The notes under the pieces are model-generated. The model ran no database searches. It saw only the letters and a program-made list of their open reading frames with translations, and was not told the DNA's origin. A stretch of 64,000 nucleotides of DNA from Flavobacterium bernardetii (GTDB taxonomy: Bacteria; Bacteroidota; Bacteroidia; Flavobacteriales; Flavobacteriaceae). Location of the stretch: assembly GCF_011305415.1 (NCBI RefSeq), contig NZ_JAANOQ010000001.1:707631-771630 (forward strand), in the 5' to 3' direction. This document shows, one piece after another, positions 1 through 8,488 of the stretch. How positions within the stretch are numbered: position 1 is the first letter of the stretch; each line of letters opens with the position of its first letter. Both the position numbers and the translations under genes were made by a program.

Positions 1-798
1 TATTCTACTGAAGGTGGAATGGATATTGAAGAAGTTGCGGAACACACACCACATTTAATTTTCACTGAAGAAATTGATCCTTCTGTTGGATTACAAGGAT
101 TTCAAGCAAGACAAATTGCTTTTAATTTAGGTTTATCAGGTGAAGCGTTTAAAGAAATGGTGAAATTTATCGATTCTTTATATAAAGCATATATTGGTTC
201 AGACGCTACAATGTTTGAAATTAATCCAGTATTAAAAACTTCAGATAACAAAATTATTGCAGTTGATGCTAAAGTTGATTTAGATGATAATGCTTTATTC
301 CGTCATAAAGAATTAGCTGAAATGCGTGATGTTCGTGAAGAAAATCCTATTGAAGTTGAAGCGAAAGAAGTTGGTTTAAATTATGTTGATTTAGATGGAA
401 CTGTTGGATGTATGGTAAACGGTGCTGGATTAGCAATGGCTACTATGGATTTAATTAAATATGCTGGTTTTGAACCTGCTAACTTCTTAGACGTTGGTGG
501 AACTGCAGATGCTAAACGTGTTGAAACAGCTTTCCGTATTATCTTAAAAGATCCTAACGTAAAAGCTATTTTAATTAACATTTTTGGTGGAATTGTACGT
601 TGCGATAGAGTAGCACAAGGAGTTGTAGACGCTTATAAAAATATGGGTGATGCAATTAAAGTGCCTATTATTGTTCGTTTACAAGGTACAAATGCAGAAA
701 TTGCTAAAGAATTAATTGACAATTCTGGAATGCCAATTTTATCAGCTGTTCAGTTTCAAGAAGCTGCAGACCAAGTTAAAGCTGCATTATCAAAATAA
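1..798 (+). CDS. sucC: Succinate-CoA ligase beta subunit, 3' part
   Basis: ADP-forming succinyl-CoA synthetase beta subunit of the TCA cycle, which works as a complex with SucD. The reading frame is open from base 1, and the visible 265 residues begin with the family motif STEGGMDIEEVAE, so the 5' third lies outside the window. The C-terminal ligase-CoA domain is complete: MVNGAGLAMATMD, then NFLDVGGTAD, then INIFGGIVRCD, which binds the CoA/phosphohistidine interface. The usual length is about 390-400 residues, so roughly 130 are missing. No sucD follows; a strong terminator lies 25 bases after the stop. The family is certain. Confidence 0.97.
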   Translation, partial: YSTEGGMDIEEVAEHTPHLIFTEEIDPSVGLQGFQARQIAFNLGLSGEAFKEMVKFIDSLYKAYIGSDATMFEINPVLKTSDNKIIAVDAKVDLDDNALFRHKELAEMRDVREENPIEVEAKEVGLNYVDLDGTVGCMVNGAGLAMATMDLIKYAGFEPANFLDVGGTADAKRVETAFRIILKDPNVKAILINIFGGIVRCDRVAQGVVDAYKNMGDAIKVPIIVRLQGTNAEIAKELIDNSGMPILSAVQFQEAADQVKAALSK

Positions 799-822
799 GA
801 AAATAAAATATTTATATATTTG

Positions 823-850
823 AATCCCGGCTTTGGTCGGGATTTTTTTT
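823..850 (+). terminator. Rho-independent terminator of sucC
   Basis: Stem AATCCCG/CGGGATT with a short loop, followed by a run of nine T. It sits 25 bases downstream of the sucC stop. Confidence 0.9.
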
Positions 851-1114
851 TGCTTTTATATAGTAATTTTCTATTAACAACACTAACTGAAACAATTTAA
901 GCGTTTTATATCATTTTATTTCTATTGTAAGGATTGATAAAATGTTAATTGAAAGTGTTTTCTTCATCCAATGTAAATTTAGCAAATAGTGCTATTTTTC
1001 AATTTTGCAGATTTTTTTCTCAATATTTTAATTAAATGCAATTTTATACATCATTTAATTGGAATTTAGTAATTCCATCAATTGCCAATTTTAAATGATA
1101 GTTAAGGTTATTTA
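851..1114. other. Non-coding AT-rich gap
   Basis: About 260 bases between the sucC terminator and the promoter of the next gene. I see no open frame of note, no RNA-like long stem and no clear repeat beyond AT-rich runs. Confidence 0.5.
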
Positions 1115-1150
1115 TTTGCTTTATTTTAAATGAATTCCGACATAGATTTG
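1115..1150 (+). promoter_or_regulatory. Bacteroidota-type promoter
   Basis: TAGATTTG at 1143-1150 fits the TAnnTTTG -7 element, and TTTG at 1115-1118 is a possible -33 element 24 bases upstream, slightly longer than the usual spacing. It lies 26 bases before the next start codon. Confidence 0.5.
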
Positions 1151-1175
1151 TCATGTAAAATTTAAAAATCAAAAA

Positions 1176-1523
1176 ATGAAAAAAATCATCAACTTAGTTT
1201 TAGTTGTTTTGTTATTAACAACTTTTAATGTGTCTGCAAACAATGTTATTTCTTTCGAGGAAGATTTACCAAAAGCAGTGAAGGTCATGTCAGAAATGAT
1301 AAAAAAGAATTTGGAAAATTTCGAATTTGAAAATGAAGCTTTGGTTGATGTTGTTTTTACTGTAAATTCAGATAATGAATTGGTAATATTAAATGTAAAA
1401 ACAAATGATTCGGAGATTAAAGAATATATAAAATCAACTTTAAATTCACTAAAAATTGAAGACGCAAATTTAAACGTTGGGAAAAATTATTCCATTAAAA
1501 TAAATTTCACAAAAAGTAATTAA
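1176..1523 (+). CDS. Small secreted hypothetical protein
   Basis: A 115-residue protein of unknown function. Residues 1-21 form a clear signal peptide (KK, then a hydrophobic core, ending NVSA) with a likely signal peptidase I site before NN. The mature part is a compact, charged domain with alternating beta-like stretches (VDVVFTVNSDNELVILNV). It resembles the small TonB-C-like or energy-transducer-like periplasmic proteins common in Flavobacteriia, but I cannot assign a family. It is probably monocistronic: its own promoter lies upstream and a terminator lies 23 bases after the stop. It was probably exported to the periplasm. Confidence 0.8.
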   Translation: MKKIINLVLVVLLLTTFNVSANNVISFEEDLPKAVKVMSEMIKKNLENFEFENEALVDVVFTVNSDNELVILNVKTNDSEIKEYIKSTLNSLKIEDANLNVGKNYSIKINFTKSN

Positions 1524-1545
1524 TACAATTTTATTATAAATTAAG

Positions 1546-1572
1546 AAAGAGCTCTAATCAAGCTCTTTTTTT
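1546..1572. terminator. Bidirectional terminator
   Basis: Stem AAAGAGCT/AGCTCTTT with a 7-base loop, T-rich on the plus side and A-rich on the other. It serves the small secreted gene and the converging TIGR02757 gene. Confidence 0.8.
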
Positions 1573-1575
1573 TAT

Positions 1576-2340
1576 TTAAAAACCTTCAAATACACCAAGT
1601 CCGAAAAGTGCAAAATCATATTTAACTGGATCATTTGCATCTAGAAGTCGTAAGTTAGAATCTAATTCGAATAAAGCTTTGGCATCGTTTTGCTTTCTGG
1701 TTAACAATACTAATTTACGAGCTACATTTCCAGAATGCACATCTAATGGACAAGATAGAGCAGAAGTAGGGATGGATTTCCAAATTCCTAAATCGACACC
1801 ATTATTGTCATTTCTAACCATCCAACGCAAATACATATTGATTCTTTTTGCTGCTGAACCATTTAAAGGATCGGAAATGTGTTTTTGAGTTCTTTGTAAA
1901 TGTGGAATTTCAAAAAAAGTTTTCTTAAATTCTGAAATACTTTTTTGAGTTGAGTTATTTTCAATATGTTTAGAAAATACACTTTCTAAATCGGGATAGG
2001 TTTTATAAATATGTTGCAATGCTTTTATAAATGTGACAGCATCAGTCGAATTAAATGTGCGATGTACGAAATTGGATAGTTTTTCTAAATGAATTTCTTT
2101 ATGATTCATCACAAAATCATAAGGAGAATTTCCCATAATTTGCATCAATTTATGCGAATTATTGATAATCATTTTCCTGTTTCCCCATGCGATTGTAGCC
2201 GCTAAAAATCCAGCAATTTCAATATCTACTTTTTGAGAATATAAATGTGGAATTTGAACAGGATCGGAATCAATAAAATTTTTATTGTTATATAAAACGA
2301 CTTTCTCGTCTAAAAATTCTTTTAATTCGGTAAAGTTCAT
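1576..2340 (-). CDS. TIGR02757 family protein
   Basis: A 254-residue cytoplasmic protein of the TIGR02757 (DUF2400) family, widespread in Bacteroidota and of unknown function. Recognition rests on the N-terminal LKEFLDEKV segment, the IPHLYSQKVDIEIAGFLAATIAWGNRK block near residues 30-55, and the C-terminal SALSCPLDVHSGNVARKL and DANDPVKYDFALFGLGVFE blocks. The fold has been likened to helix-hairpin-helix DNA glycosylases, and the LDVHSG region is consistent with that, but this is inference. Length is normal. It is the last gene of a minus-strand pair with the ABC ATPase, though 190 bases containing a hairpin repeat separate them. Confidence 0.9.
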   Translation of the reverse strand: MNFTELKEFLDEKVVLYNNKNFIDSDPVQIPHLYSQKVDIEIAGFLAATIAWGNRKMIINNSHKLMQIMGNSPYDFVMNHKEIHLEKLSNFVHRTFNSTDAVTFIKALQHIYKTYPDLESVFSKHIENNSTQKSISEFKKTFFEIPHLQRTQKHISDPLNGSAAKRINMYLRWMVRNDNNGVDLGIWKSIPTSALSCPLDVHSGNVARKLVLLTRKQNDAKALFELDSNLRLLDANDPVKYDFALFGLGVFEGF

Positions 2341-2440
2341 CTGAAATAAGATTTGTGTGTATTAGCCCCGATTACCTCACGTAATAACAATTTATATTGG
2401 TGTTCGGTGAACACTTCGTGTTTGTAGTGGTATCCTTTTA

Positions 2441-2473
2441 TTTTGTTCCTTGAGGCTCTCGAAAGGAACAAAA
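2441..2473. repeat. Hairpin repeat with TGAGGCTCTCGA loop, copy 1
   Basis: Perfect arms TTTTGTTCCT (2441-2450) and AGGAACAAAA (2464-2473) enclose TGAGGCTCTCGA. A second copy at 44638-44662 keeps the core but has completely different, again complementary, arms. Confidence 0.75.
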
Positions 2474-2530
2474 CAAAAGATATAACGGAAAGTGGGACGA
2501 TAAGTGTACTGAAAAACGATTCGTGTGCTT

Positions 2531-3199
2531 CTAATTTTGCAAAACGCCATCAATCATGACTAATTTTCTATCGGCCATATTTGCCAATTCTTCGTTATGT
2601 GTCACAATTACAAAAGTTTGTCCGAATTCGTCACGTAATTTAAAAAACAATTGGTGTAAATTTTCAGCAGTTGTATGATCTAAATTCCCTGAAGGTTCAT
2701 CTGCGAAAATTACGGCAGGCTTATTAATTAAAGCTCTTGCCACGGCAACACGTTGTTGTTCACCACCAGAAAGTTCATTCGGTTTATGATTGATTCTGTG
2801 CGACAATCCTAAATAATCCAATAATCTTTTAGCTTCAATTTCGACTTCTTTTTTAGGTTTGTTTGCAATAAATGCTGGAATACAAACATTTTCTAAAGCA
2901 GTAAATTCAGGTAATAATTGATGAAACTGAAAGATGAAACCTAAATTTAAATTTCTAAATTTTGAAAGTTCCTTGTCTTTTAAATCAATTATCGAAGTAT
3001 TGTTGATTGTTAAAGTACTTAATAAATTATCTTTTTTATCCAATAAATCTAAGGTTCCTAAAATTTGCAAAAGTGTAGTTTTTCCAGCACCAGAAGCACC
3101 AACTATAGAAACAATTTCACCTTTATTTATTTGCAGACTTACGTTTTTTAAAACCTGTAAATCGCCATAATGTTTATTTATATTGGTTGCTCTAATCAT
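2531..3199 (-). CDS. ABC transporter ATP-binding protein, LolD-like
   Basis: A 222-residue ATPase subunit of the MacB/LolD class, which drives lipoprotein release or substrate export with a separate FtsX-like permease. The order of motifs is canonical: Walker A GASGAGKT at residues 34-41, Q-loop FIFQFHQ around 92, signature LSGGEQQR around 145, Walker [13 protein letters not shown], and an H-loop in VIVTHNEE. The length is that of a stand-alone LolD. No permease gene is adjacent, which is normal for LolD-like ATPases in Flavobacteriia, so the partner must be elsewhere. The substrate is not certain. Confidence 0.9.
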   Translation of the reverse strand: MIRATNINKHYGDLQVLKNVSLQINKGEIVSIVGASGAGKTTLLQILGTLDLLDKKDNLLSTLTINNTSIIDLKDKELSKFRNLNLGFIFQFHQLLPEFTALENVCIPAFIANKPKKEVEIEAKRLLDYLGLSHRINHKPNELSGGEQQRVAVARALINKPAVIFADEPSGNLDHTTAENLHQLFFKLRDEFGQTFVIVTHNEELANMADRKLVMIDGVLQN

Positions 3200-3373
3200 C
3201 TGTAAATTTTTATTGATTTCTAAAGGTCGTATGGTATCGCATTATTTTAAAGGAGTTTGTTTACACAAACAAAAGTATGCTGCGATTTCATAACATCAAT
3301 TTGTACAAAGAAACAAAGAAATAGTGAATATTAAAACGTTTGAAACACAAATGAAAGTTAAATAAAATATTTT

Positions 3374-3502
3374 TTTGCCACGAATTAACGAATTAAAAAT
3401 TGTTCTGTATTTTACTCTAATTTATCCGCCTAAAGCGGAATCGAATTCGTATAATTTAATAAAGAAAATAAAATAAATGAGAATTCGTGAATTCGTGGCA
3501 AA
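3374..3502. repeat. Long inverted repeat of the TTTGCCACGAATT family
   Basis: The 384-base gap before msrA has no gene. It contains an inverted repeat: arm 3374-3395 begins TTTGCCACGAATT, and its near-perfect reverse complement occupies 3481-3502 (21 of 22 bases pair). About 85 bases separate the arms, and they contain a small CCGCCTAAAGCGG palindrome. Related TTTGCCACGAA sequences occur at 11873-11914 and 44711-44733. Confidence 0.75.
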
Positions 3503-3583
3503 CTTAACGTGAATACACAAATCTAAAAGTAAAGTTAAAACGTATATGAATGAAATAATATTAACTAAATTTGATAAAAAAAG

Positions 3584-4234
3584 ATGAACTACATTGTATT
3601 ATTAAGCTCGTTTTTAAGTTTGTTTTCTTGTGGAAATAAAGCGCAAACTGTTGAAAAAAAATCAGAAAATAAAATAGAAAATAAAAAGGAAATTATGAAT
3701 GATAGCGTACAATTGGCAACGTTTGCCGGAGGTTGTTTTTGGTGTACAGAAGCGGTTTTTTTAGAAGTAAAAGGAGTAGAGAAAGTAGTTTCTGGTTTCA
3801 CGGGTGGATTCATTAAAAATCCAGCTTATCGCGAAGTTTGTAATGGAACGACTGGTCATGCTGAAGGAATTCAAATTACTTTTAATCCGAAAGAAGTGGC
3901 TTATGAAGATTTATTAGAAATATTTTTCGCCACACACGATCCAACAACTTTAAACAAACAAGGCGCCGATGTGGGAACACAATATAGAAGTGCGATTTAT
4001 TATCATTCAGAAGAACAAAAGACAAAAGCTGAAAACTATATTCAATTAATTGAGAAAGAAAAATTATATGCTAATCCAGTTGTGACACAAATTGAAGAAG
4101 CAGGTGTTTTTTATTTAGCGGAAGACTATCATCAAAATTATTATAATCAGAACAAAGAACAAGGCTATTGCGAATATGTAATTGCTCCGAAATTGGATAA
4201 ATTGAGAAAGTATTATAAGAGTAAGTTGAAATAG
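3584..4234 (+). CDS. msrA: Lipoprotein peptide-methionine (S)-S-oxide reductase
   Basis: MsrA reduces methionine-S-sulfoxide in proteins and free methionine. The catalytic motif GCFWCTEA is at residues 50-57 with nucleophile Cys51. The family blocks GYTGG-like VSGFTGG, NGTTGHAEGIQI and ATHDPTTLNKQGADVGTQYRSAIYY follow in order, and there are C-terminal HQNYY and GYCEYVI with a possible resolving Cys. Unlike cytoplasmic MsrA, it starts with a lipoprotein signal peptide (LFSC, Cys16), followed by a KSENKIENKK linker. It is therefore probably anchored in the cell envelope and repairs periplasmic or surface proteins. A putative lipoprotein gene follows after 12 bases. Confidence 0.95.
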   Translation: MNYIVLLSSFLSLFSCGNKAQTVEKKSENKIENKKEIMNDSVQLATFAGGCFWCTEAVFLEVKGVEKVVSGFTGGFIKNPAYREVCNGTTGHAEGIQITFNPKEVAYEDLLEIFFATHDPTTLNKQGADVGTQYRSAIYYHSEEQKTKAENYIQLIEKEKLYANPVVTQIEEAGVFYLAEDYHQNYYNQNKEQGYCEYVIAPKLDKLRKYYKSKLK

Positions 4235-4246
4235 ATTTTAGAAAGT

Positions 4247-4687
4247 ATGAAATATAAATCACTGATATTAATTGTTGCCATAATATTTTGTTTCTCTTGT
4301 GAGAAGAAAGAATATTTAGATACAATTTTTAAAAATGAAATTTTAAAATATCAAGAGAAATTTCCTTTGCCAAAAAAAACTGATACTATATTTCCTTTTT
4401 ATGCTTTAAGTTTCAGAAAAATTAAAACTGATACAATTTTTTATATTTCAAGATATTATGTGCGTTCAAAGGTTCATTTTGAATCTAATCCAATTTTTGA
4501 AGACGAAAAATTAAAACCTACTCAAATTTTCGATTTTGATAACCTTGCAAAAAAAATAATTAAAGAATACCCAGAAAGTAAAAAACATAATATATTGAAG
4601 TTTCCTCGGTCTGAACATTTAAACCCGACTCATCTATATAAAATGAATGGATCAAAAACTATTTTTTTAAAAGAAGAAAATTATTAG
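4247..4687 (+). CDS. Hypothetical lipoprotein
   Basis: A 146-residue protein with no recognised family. The N-terminus is a lipoprotein signal peptide (hydrophobic LILIVAIIFCF, lipobox ending at Cys18), followed by a charged, lysine-rich mature part with several aromatic residues. It begins 12 bases after the msrA stop and probably shares that transcript. Its base composition is even more AT-rich than msrA, and such single small envelope genes tucked directly behind core genes recur in this window (37295, 40933, 5169). An accessory gene is likely. Confidence 0.75.
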   Translation: MKYKSLILIVAIIFCFSCEKKEYLDTIFKNEILKYQEKFPLPKKTDTIFPFYALSFRKIKTDTIFYISRYYVRSKVHFESNPIFEDEKLKPTQIFDFDNLAKKIIKEYPESKKHNILKFPRSEHLNPTHLYKMNGSKTIFLKEENY

Positions 4688-4719
4688 TTTTCGTAAATAA
4701 AATTAATCAAATTTTAAAT

Positions 4720-4746
4720 TCTGTGAAATCTGTTAAATCTGTGTTC
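4720..4746. repeat. AATCTGTG-type short repeat
   Basis: Three staggered CTGTGAAATCTG / AATCTGTGTTCC units in 27 bases. The same word, as an inverted pair, occurs at 43901-43954. It is a dispersed intergenic repeat. Confidence 0.5.
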
Positions 4747-4813
4747 CTATAAAACATAAAACTTGGCATTTAATTTGTATATTAGTATTCCAAATAATTT
4801 AAATTACAAGTAA

Positions 4814-5113
4814 ATGAATCAAGAACCACAACCAGTTGTTGTAAAGAAAAGTGATAAAAAGACAAAACTTTTATTGAGTCTTATATTTGATGGTATTGGA
4901 ATGTTGTCTTATGTTGCACCAATTTTTGGAGAATTTACCGATACATTTTGGGCGCCAATTTCTGGTTTGCTTTTAGTACTAATGTACAAAGGAACGGTTG
5001 GTAAAATTGCAGGTTTGTTTGGAACTATTGAAGAGTTAATTCCATTTACAGATGTAATTCCGACTTTTACAATTACATGGTTTTATACCTATGTTATTAG
5101 AAGAGAAGAATAA
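4814..5113 (+). CDS. Small membrane protein of unknown function
   Basis: A 99-residue protein: a short polar N-terminus (residues 1-20, lysine-rich), then hydrophobic segments at about 21-42 (LLLSLIFDGIGMLSYVAPIFG), 48-60 and 78-93 (VIPTFTITWFYTYVI), ending in RREE. Two to three membrane spans are likely, with a cytoplasmic N-terminus by the positive-inside rule. It has the look of a widespread flavobacterial small membrane protein, but I cannot name a family. It has its own terminator, and about 125 bases with an AATCTGTG repeat separate it from the preceding gene. Confidence 0.8.
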   Translation: MNQEPQPVVVKKSDKKTKLLLSLIFDGIGMLSYVAPIFGEFTDTFWAPISGLLLVLMYKGTVGKIAGLFGTIEELIPFTDVIPTFTITWFYTYVIRREE

Positions 5114-5119
5114 ATAAAA

Positions 5120-5153
5120 AATCCCGTTCCGATTATTCGGAACGGGATTTTAG
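5120..5153. terminator. Strong bidirectional terminator
   Basis: Arms of 15 bases (core AAATCCCGTTCCGA) with a TTAT loop, flanked by A and T runs. It separates the plus-strand membrane gene from the converging minus-strand pair. Confidence 0.9.
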
Positions 5154-5168
5154 TTTGATATAAAAGCA

Positions 5169-5552
5169 TTAATTTACTTTCTTGATTTTACAATCTATAA
5201 CTAATTCATCTATGTTTGAACTTACTCTAAGGAAAAACACATTTTCTTCAATTTTATAAATTTTAGATTTTACTTTTATAGAATTGTTCGTATCAATCTT
5301 ATCTCCAATTTGAATTTTTTCATTGCTTAATTCATAAGTACAATCATCTTTCCAAACCAAATCAAAAGAGGCTTTGTAATTCATTTCTTTACAATATTCA
5401 ACTTGAGAAGTTTCAGTTCTGGTAATTATTATTTTTCCAAATTCAGAATCCATTTCAAATTTTCCAATATGAAAATCTTTACAGTTCAAATCCTGAGAAG
5501 AAACAAAACTTGAAGTTAAGCAAACAAAAAGTATTAAAATAAACTTTTTCAT
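5169..5552 (-). CDS. Hypothetical secreted protein
   Basis: A 127-residue protein with a signal peptide (residues 1-19, ending FVSSQ, cleavage before DLNC). The mature part has four cysteines (DLNCKDF, EYCKEM, DDCTYEL, VIDCKIK) and a lipocalin-like pattern of alternating beta strands. That would suit a small periplasmic or lipid-handling domain, but this is only a shape argument. It starts 3 bases after the stop of the aminotransferase gene and is surely co-transcribed with it. The tight placement of an unrelated envelope gene behind a core enzyme suggests a late addition. Confidence 0.75.
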   Translation of the reverse strand: MKKFILILFVCLTSSFVSSQDLNCKDFHIGKFEMDSEFGKIIITRTETSQVEYCKEMNYKASFDLVWKDDCTYELSNEKIQIGDKIDTNNSIKVKSKIYKIEENVFFLRVSSNIDELVIDCKIKKVN

Positions 5553-5555
5553 TTT

Positions 5556-6746
5556 TTAGTTCTTATAAACTTTTAAAGCTTCTTTTAATATTTGTACAGA
5601 TTTAATTAAATCTTCTTTTTTCAATACATAAGCAATACGAATTTCGTCTAAACCAACACCTGGAGTAGAGTAGAAGCCTGCTGCTGGAGCAACCATAACC
5701 GTTTCACCATTGAAGCTGTATTCCTCTAAAAGCCATTGTGCAAAATCATCAGCATTTTTAACTGGTAATTTAGCAATACAATAAAAGGCACCTTTTGGAT
5801 TAGCAATTGTAACACCTTCAATTTTTTGCATTTCAGAAACTAAAGTATTTCTTCTGTCTACGTATTCTGTAATTACTTCATCAAAATAACTTTGTGGCGT
5901 ATCTAAAGCCGCTTCACTGGCTACTTGCGCATAAGTTGGTGGACTCAAACGGGCTTGTGCGAATTTCATAGCTGTTGCCATAAATTCTTCGTTTTTAGAA
6001 ACTACACAACCAATTCTTGCACCACACATACTAAATCTTTTCGAAACCGAATCAATCATAATAGCATGTTGCTCTAAACCTGGTACGTTTAATACCGAAT
6101 AATGTTTTAAACCATCGTAAGCGAATTCTCTATAAACTTCATCAGCAATTAAAAACAAATCGTGTTTTTTTACAATTTCAGCTAATTTGTTAATCTCCGC
6201 TTCAGAGTATAAATATCCAGTTGGATTACCTGGATTACAAATCATAATTGCTTTAGTTTTTGGTGTAATTAGTTTTTCAAAAGCTTCCATTGGAGGCAAT
6301 GCAAAACCGGTTTCAATTCCTGAAATAACAGGAACAACTTTTACACCACTTGCCGTAGCAAATCCATTATAATTTGCATAAAATGGCTCAGGTATAATTA
6401 CTTCGTCACCGTTATCTAAAGTAGAACCTAAAGCAAACATAAGCGCTTCAGAACCACCTGTTGTAATGATAATATCTTTTGTGTCAACTGGTAAACCTTG
6501 ATTTTTGTAGTAAGCTGAAAGTTTATTTCTGTAGCTTTCGAAACCAGCACTATGACTGTATTCTAAAACTTTAATATCGAAATCTTTTACAGCTTGTAAA
6601 GCCACTTCTGGCGTTTTAATATCTGGTTGACCAATATTTAAATGATACACTTTTGTACCACGTTTTTTGGCTCCTTCCGCGTAAGGAACTAATTTTCTAA
6701 TTGGCGACTCGGGCATTTGAATCCCTTTGTTTGAAATTTTTGGCAT
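5556..6746 (-). CDS. PLP-dependent aminotransferase, class I/II (AspC-like)
   Basis: A 396-residue fold-type I aminotransferase that moves amino groups between amino and keto acids, probably aspartate or a related substrate. The sequence shows TTGGSEAL near residue 96, NPGNPTG at 171-177, DEVYREF at 202-208 and the Schiff-base lysine K236 in SVSKRFSMCGARIG. The Arg in ARIG fits the usual alpha-carboxylate and phosphate contacts. Length and the N-terminal SPIRKL start are typical. It is followed at 3 bases by a small secreted-protein gene. Substrate preference cannot be read from the sequence. Confidence 0.93.
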   Translation of the reverse strand: MPKISNKGIQMPESPIRKLVPYAEGAKKRGTKVYHLNIGQPDIKTPEVALQAVKDFDIKVLEYSHSAGFESYRNKLSAYYKNQGLPVDTKDIIITTGGSEALMFALGSTLDNGDEVIIPEPFYANYNGFATASGVKVVPVISGIETGFALPPMEAFEKLITPKTKAIMICNPGNPTGYLYSEAEINKLAEIVKKHDLFLIADEVYREFAYDGLKHYSVLNVPGLEQHAIMIDSVSKRFSMCGARIGCVVSKNEEFMATAMKFAQARLSPPTYAQVASEAALDTPQSYFDEVITEYVDRRNTLVSEMQKIEGVTIANPKGAFYCIAKLPVKNADDFAQWLLEEYSFNGETVMVAPAAGFYSTPGVGLDEIRIAYVLKKEDLIKSVQILKEALKVYKN

Positions 6747-6862
6747 AACTTAAATTTTTGCTTTGCAAAAGTGCAAAAAAATAAGGATTTAGTAATAATA
6801 ATTCAGTAAAAAAATACATCTAAATAATAAAATTCGTACATTTATGTAAACCTTTGTAAATT

Positions 6863-8182
6863 ATGAAACTATTTTTTAGATATTTTCTTCTTTTGTTTCT
6901 GAGTTTAAATGCATTTTCTCAGAATATTTGGGATTTTTCACGAAATAAAAATAAAGTTGTTATTCCTTTTCGACTAATTAATAATAGTATTATTGTTCAG
7001 CCAAAAATTAATAATTTTCAATTAAATCTTATTTTAGATACAGGTTCAGGATTTAATATTCTTTTTGCTTTTCCAGAAAAAGACAGTATTACATTTTATA
7101 ACACTTCTAAAATTAAAATTTCTGGTCCTGGAATGAAAGAACCAATTGATTCCTACATTTCAAAAAATAATACGATTAAATTTAATGGATTATCTTCAAA
7201 AAAGTTAGATGTTATTCTAATGTTAGAGGATAAATATAGTTTCACAACTTCAATAGGAATACCAATTCATGGAATTTTGGGTGCCGATTTTTTCACAGAT
7301 AACATAGTAGAAATTCAGTATGATACCAAGCGAATTATAGTCTATAGAAAAGAAATTAAAAGGTTTACAGATAAAATCACGAATTACACGCAATTGCCCT
7401 TTATTCTTAAAGATAAAAAACCATATATTCCTGTGAATATAACTATTGAAGACGCAAAACAACAAAATCTAGAACTCTTAGTAGATACGGGTTTGTCTGA
7501 TGGATTATGGATTTTCGAGAAAGAACTAAATATAAAAAATAAAAAGCAAATTGATGATTATTTAGGTGCCGGAATTGGAGGTGATGTTTTTGGAAAAAGA
7601 GTGCGATTTAAAAGTGTGAATTTTTCTGATTTTGAGTTTAAAGATCCAATAATTTCAATGCCTGATACTATTTCATTTCTTAAGAAAAGTATATTAGGTA
7701 CTCGCGATGGTTCTGTTGGTGGAGAAATTTTAAAGCGATTTAATGTTGTTTTTAACTATAATAAACAGATTATGTATTTAGATAAAAACAGTAATTATAA
7801 TGATAAATTCTACTATAATATGGCAGGATGTAACATTAATCATAGTGGAGTAGATGCAGTTGAAAAAAGAATTCAGTCTGATTCAAATTTTGGTGGTACA
7901 AATGTAACAGATCTAATTTATGATAATCCTAAAATTAATTTTCAATTTGTATTTAAACCTGGAATAGAAATTTCCTTTATAAGGAAAAATTCTGTAGCTG
8001 ATAAAGCAGGATTAAAAGTTGAGGATAAAATTATTTCGATAAATAAAAAAAGTGCTGTTAATTATAAATTGACAGATATTATAGATATTTTTCAAAAAAA
8101 CGTCAACGAAGCTGTTACAGTTGAAATAGAACGAAAAGGGAAAATAATAGTAGTCGAATTACTTTTAAAAGAAGAAATTTAA
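6863..8182 (+). CDS. Secreted retropepsin-like aspartyl protease with PDZ domain
   Basis: 439 residues. A signal peptide (1-20, ending NAFSQ) directs it to the periplasm or surface. Two aspartyl-protease-like lobes follow, each with a DTG motif: DTGSG at residues 59-63 and DTGLSD near 208, so both half-sites sit in a single chain. Each lobe has a later hydrophobic-Gly motif (ILGADFF near 136, and SVGGEILKRFNVVF near 286). A PDZ domain ends the protein (GIEISFIRKNSVADKAGLKVEDKIISINKK). This architecture is common in Bacteroidota, and its substrates are unknown. A monocistronic gene with a good terminator. Confidence 0.88.
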   Translation: MKLFFRYFLLLFLSLNAFSQNIWDFSRNKNKVVIPFRLINNSIIVQPKINNFQLNLILDTGSGFNILFAFPEKDSITFYNTSKIKISGPGMKEPIDSYISKNNTIKFNGLSSKKLDVILMLEDKYSFTTSIGIPIHGILGADFFTDNIVEIQYDTKRIIVYRKEIKRFTDKITNYTQLPFILKDKKPYIPVNITIEDAKQQNLELLVDTGLSDGLWIFEKELNIKNKKQIDDYLGAGIGGDVFGKRVRFKSVNFSDFEFKDPIISMPDTISFLKKSILGTRDGSVGGEILKRFNVVFNYNKQIMYLDKNSNYNDKFYYNMAGCNINHSGVDAVEKRIQSDSNFGGTNVTDLIYDNPKINFQFVFKPGIEISFIRKNSVADKAGLKVEDKIISINKKSAVNYKLTDIIDIFQKNVNEAVTVEIERKGKIIVVELLLKEEI

Positions 8183-8202
8183 AAGCGCAATACAAATAAA
8201 AA

Positions 8203-8242
8203 ACCCTAACATCTTGAATATAAGAAGTTAGGGTGTTTTTTT
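8203..8242 (+). terminator. Terminator of the aspartyl protease gene
   Basis: Stem ACCCTAAC (8203-8210)/GTTAGGGT (8227-8234) followed by a T run that reaches to the 3' end of the opposing tRNA gene. Confidence 0.85.
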
Positions 8243-8243
8243 G

Positions 8244-8317
8244 TAGCGAAAACGGGAGTTGAACCCGTGACCTCAGGGTTATGAATCCTGCGCTCTAACC
8301 AACTGAGCTATCTCGCC
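8244..8317 (-). tRNA. tRNA-Met (anticodon CAT), elongator type
   Basis: A 74-nt cloverleaf on the minus strand. Acceptor GGCGAGA pairs with TTTCGCT, the D arm has AGCTCAGTTGGTTAGAGC, the anticodon stem is CAGGA/TCCTG with loop TTCATAA, and the T arm is ACGGGTTCAACTCCCGT. The discriminator base is A, and CCA is not encoded. The three G-C pairs of an initiator anticodon stem are absent, so this is not the initiator. A CAT anticodon could also mark tRNA-Ile2 with lysidine; elongator Met is more likely from the body sequence, but I cannot prove it. Confidence 0.93.
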
Positions 8318-8488
8318 ATTAATTAGTTTTGCATCTCTCAATGCGGGTGCAAATATATAAATAAAAACTTTCTTTCCAAAAAATAATTGCAAATTTTATT
8401 ATTAAAATTTCAGTTCAAAAAAATACAGTAAAATATAGTTGTGGTATCATTATTTTTTATATTTTGCTGAAAATTTATAAAAACAACT

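Noticed and set aside
5150..5170. Possible decayed copy of the aminotransferase 3' end behind the 5169 gene
   Set aside because: Only short AT-rich words agree; not distinguishable from background.
8244..8317. tRNA-Ile2 or initiator tRNA reading for the CAT anticodon gene
   Set aside because: The initiator anticodon stem is absent. Ile2 cannot be excluded from sequence alone, but the body looks like an elongator Met.
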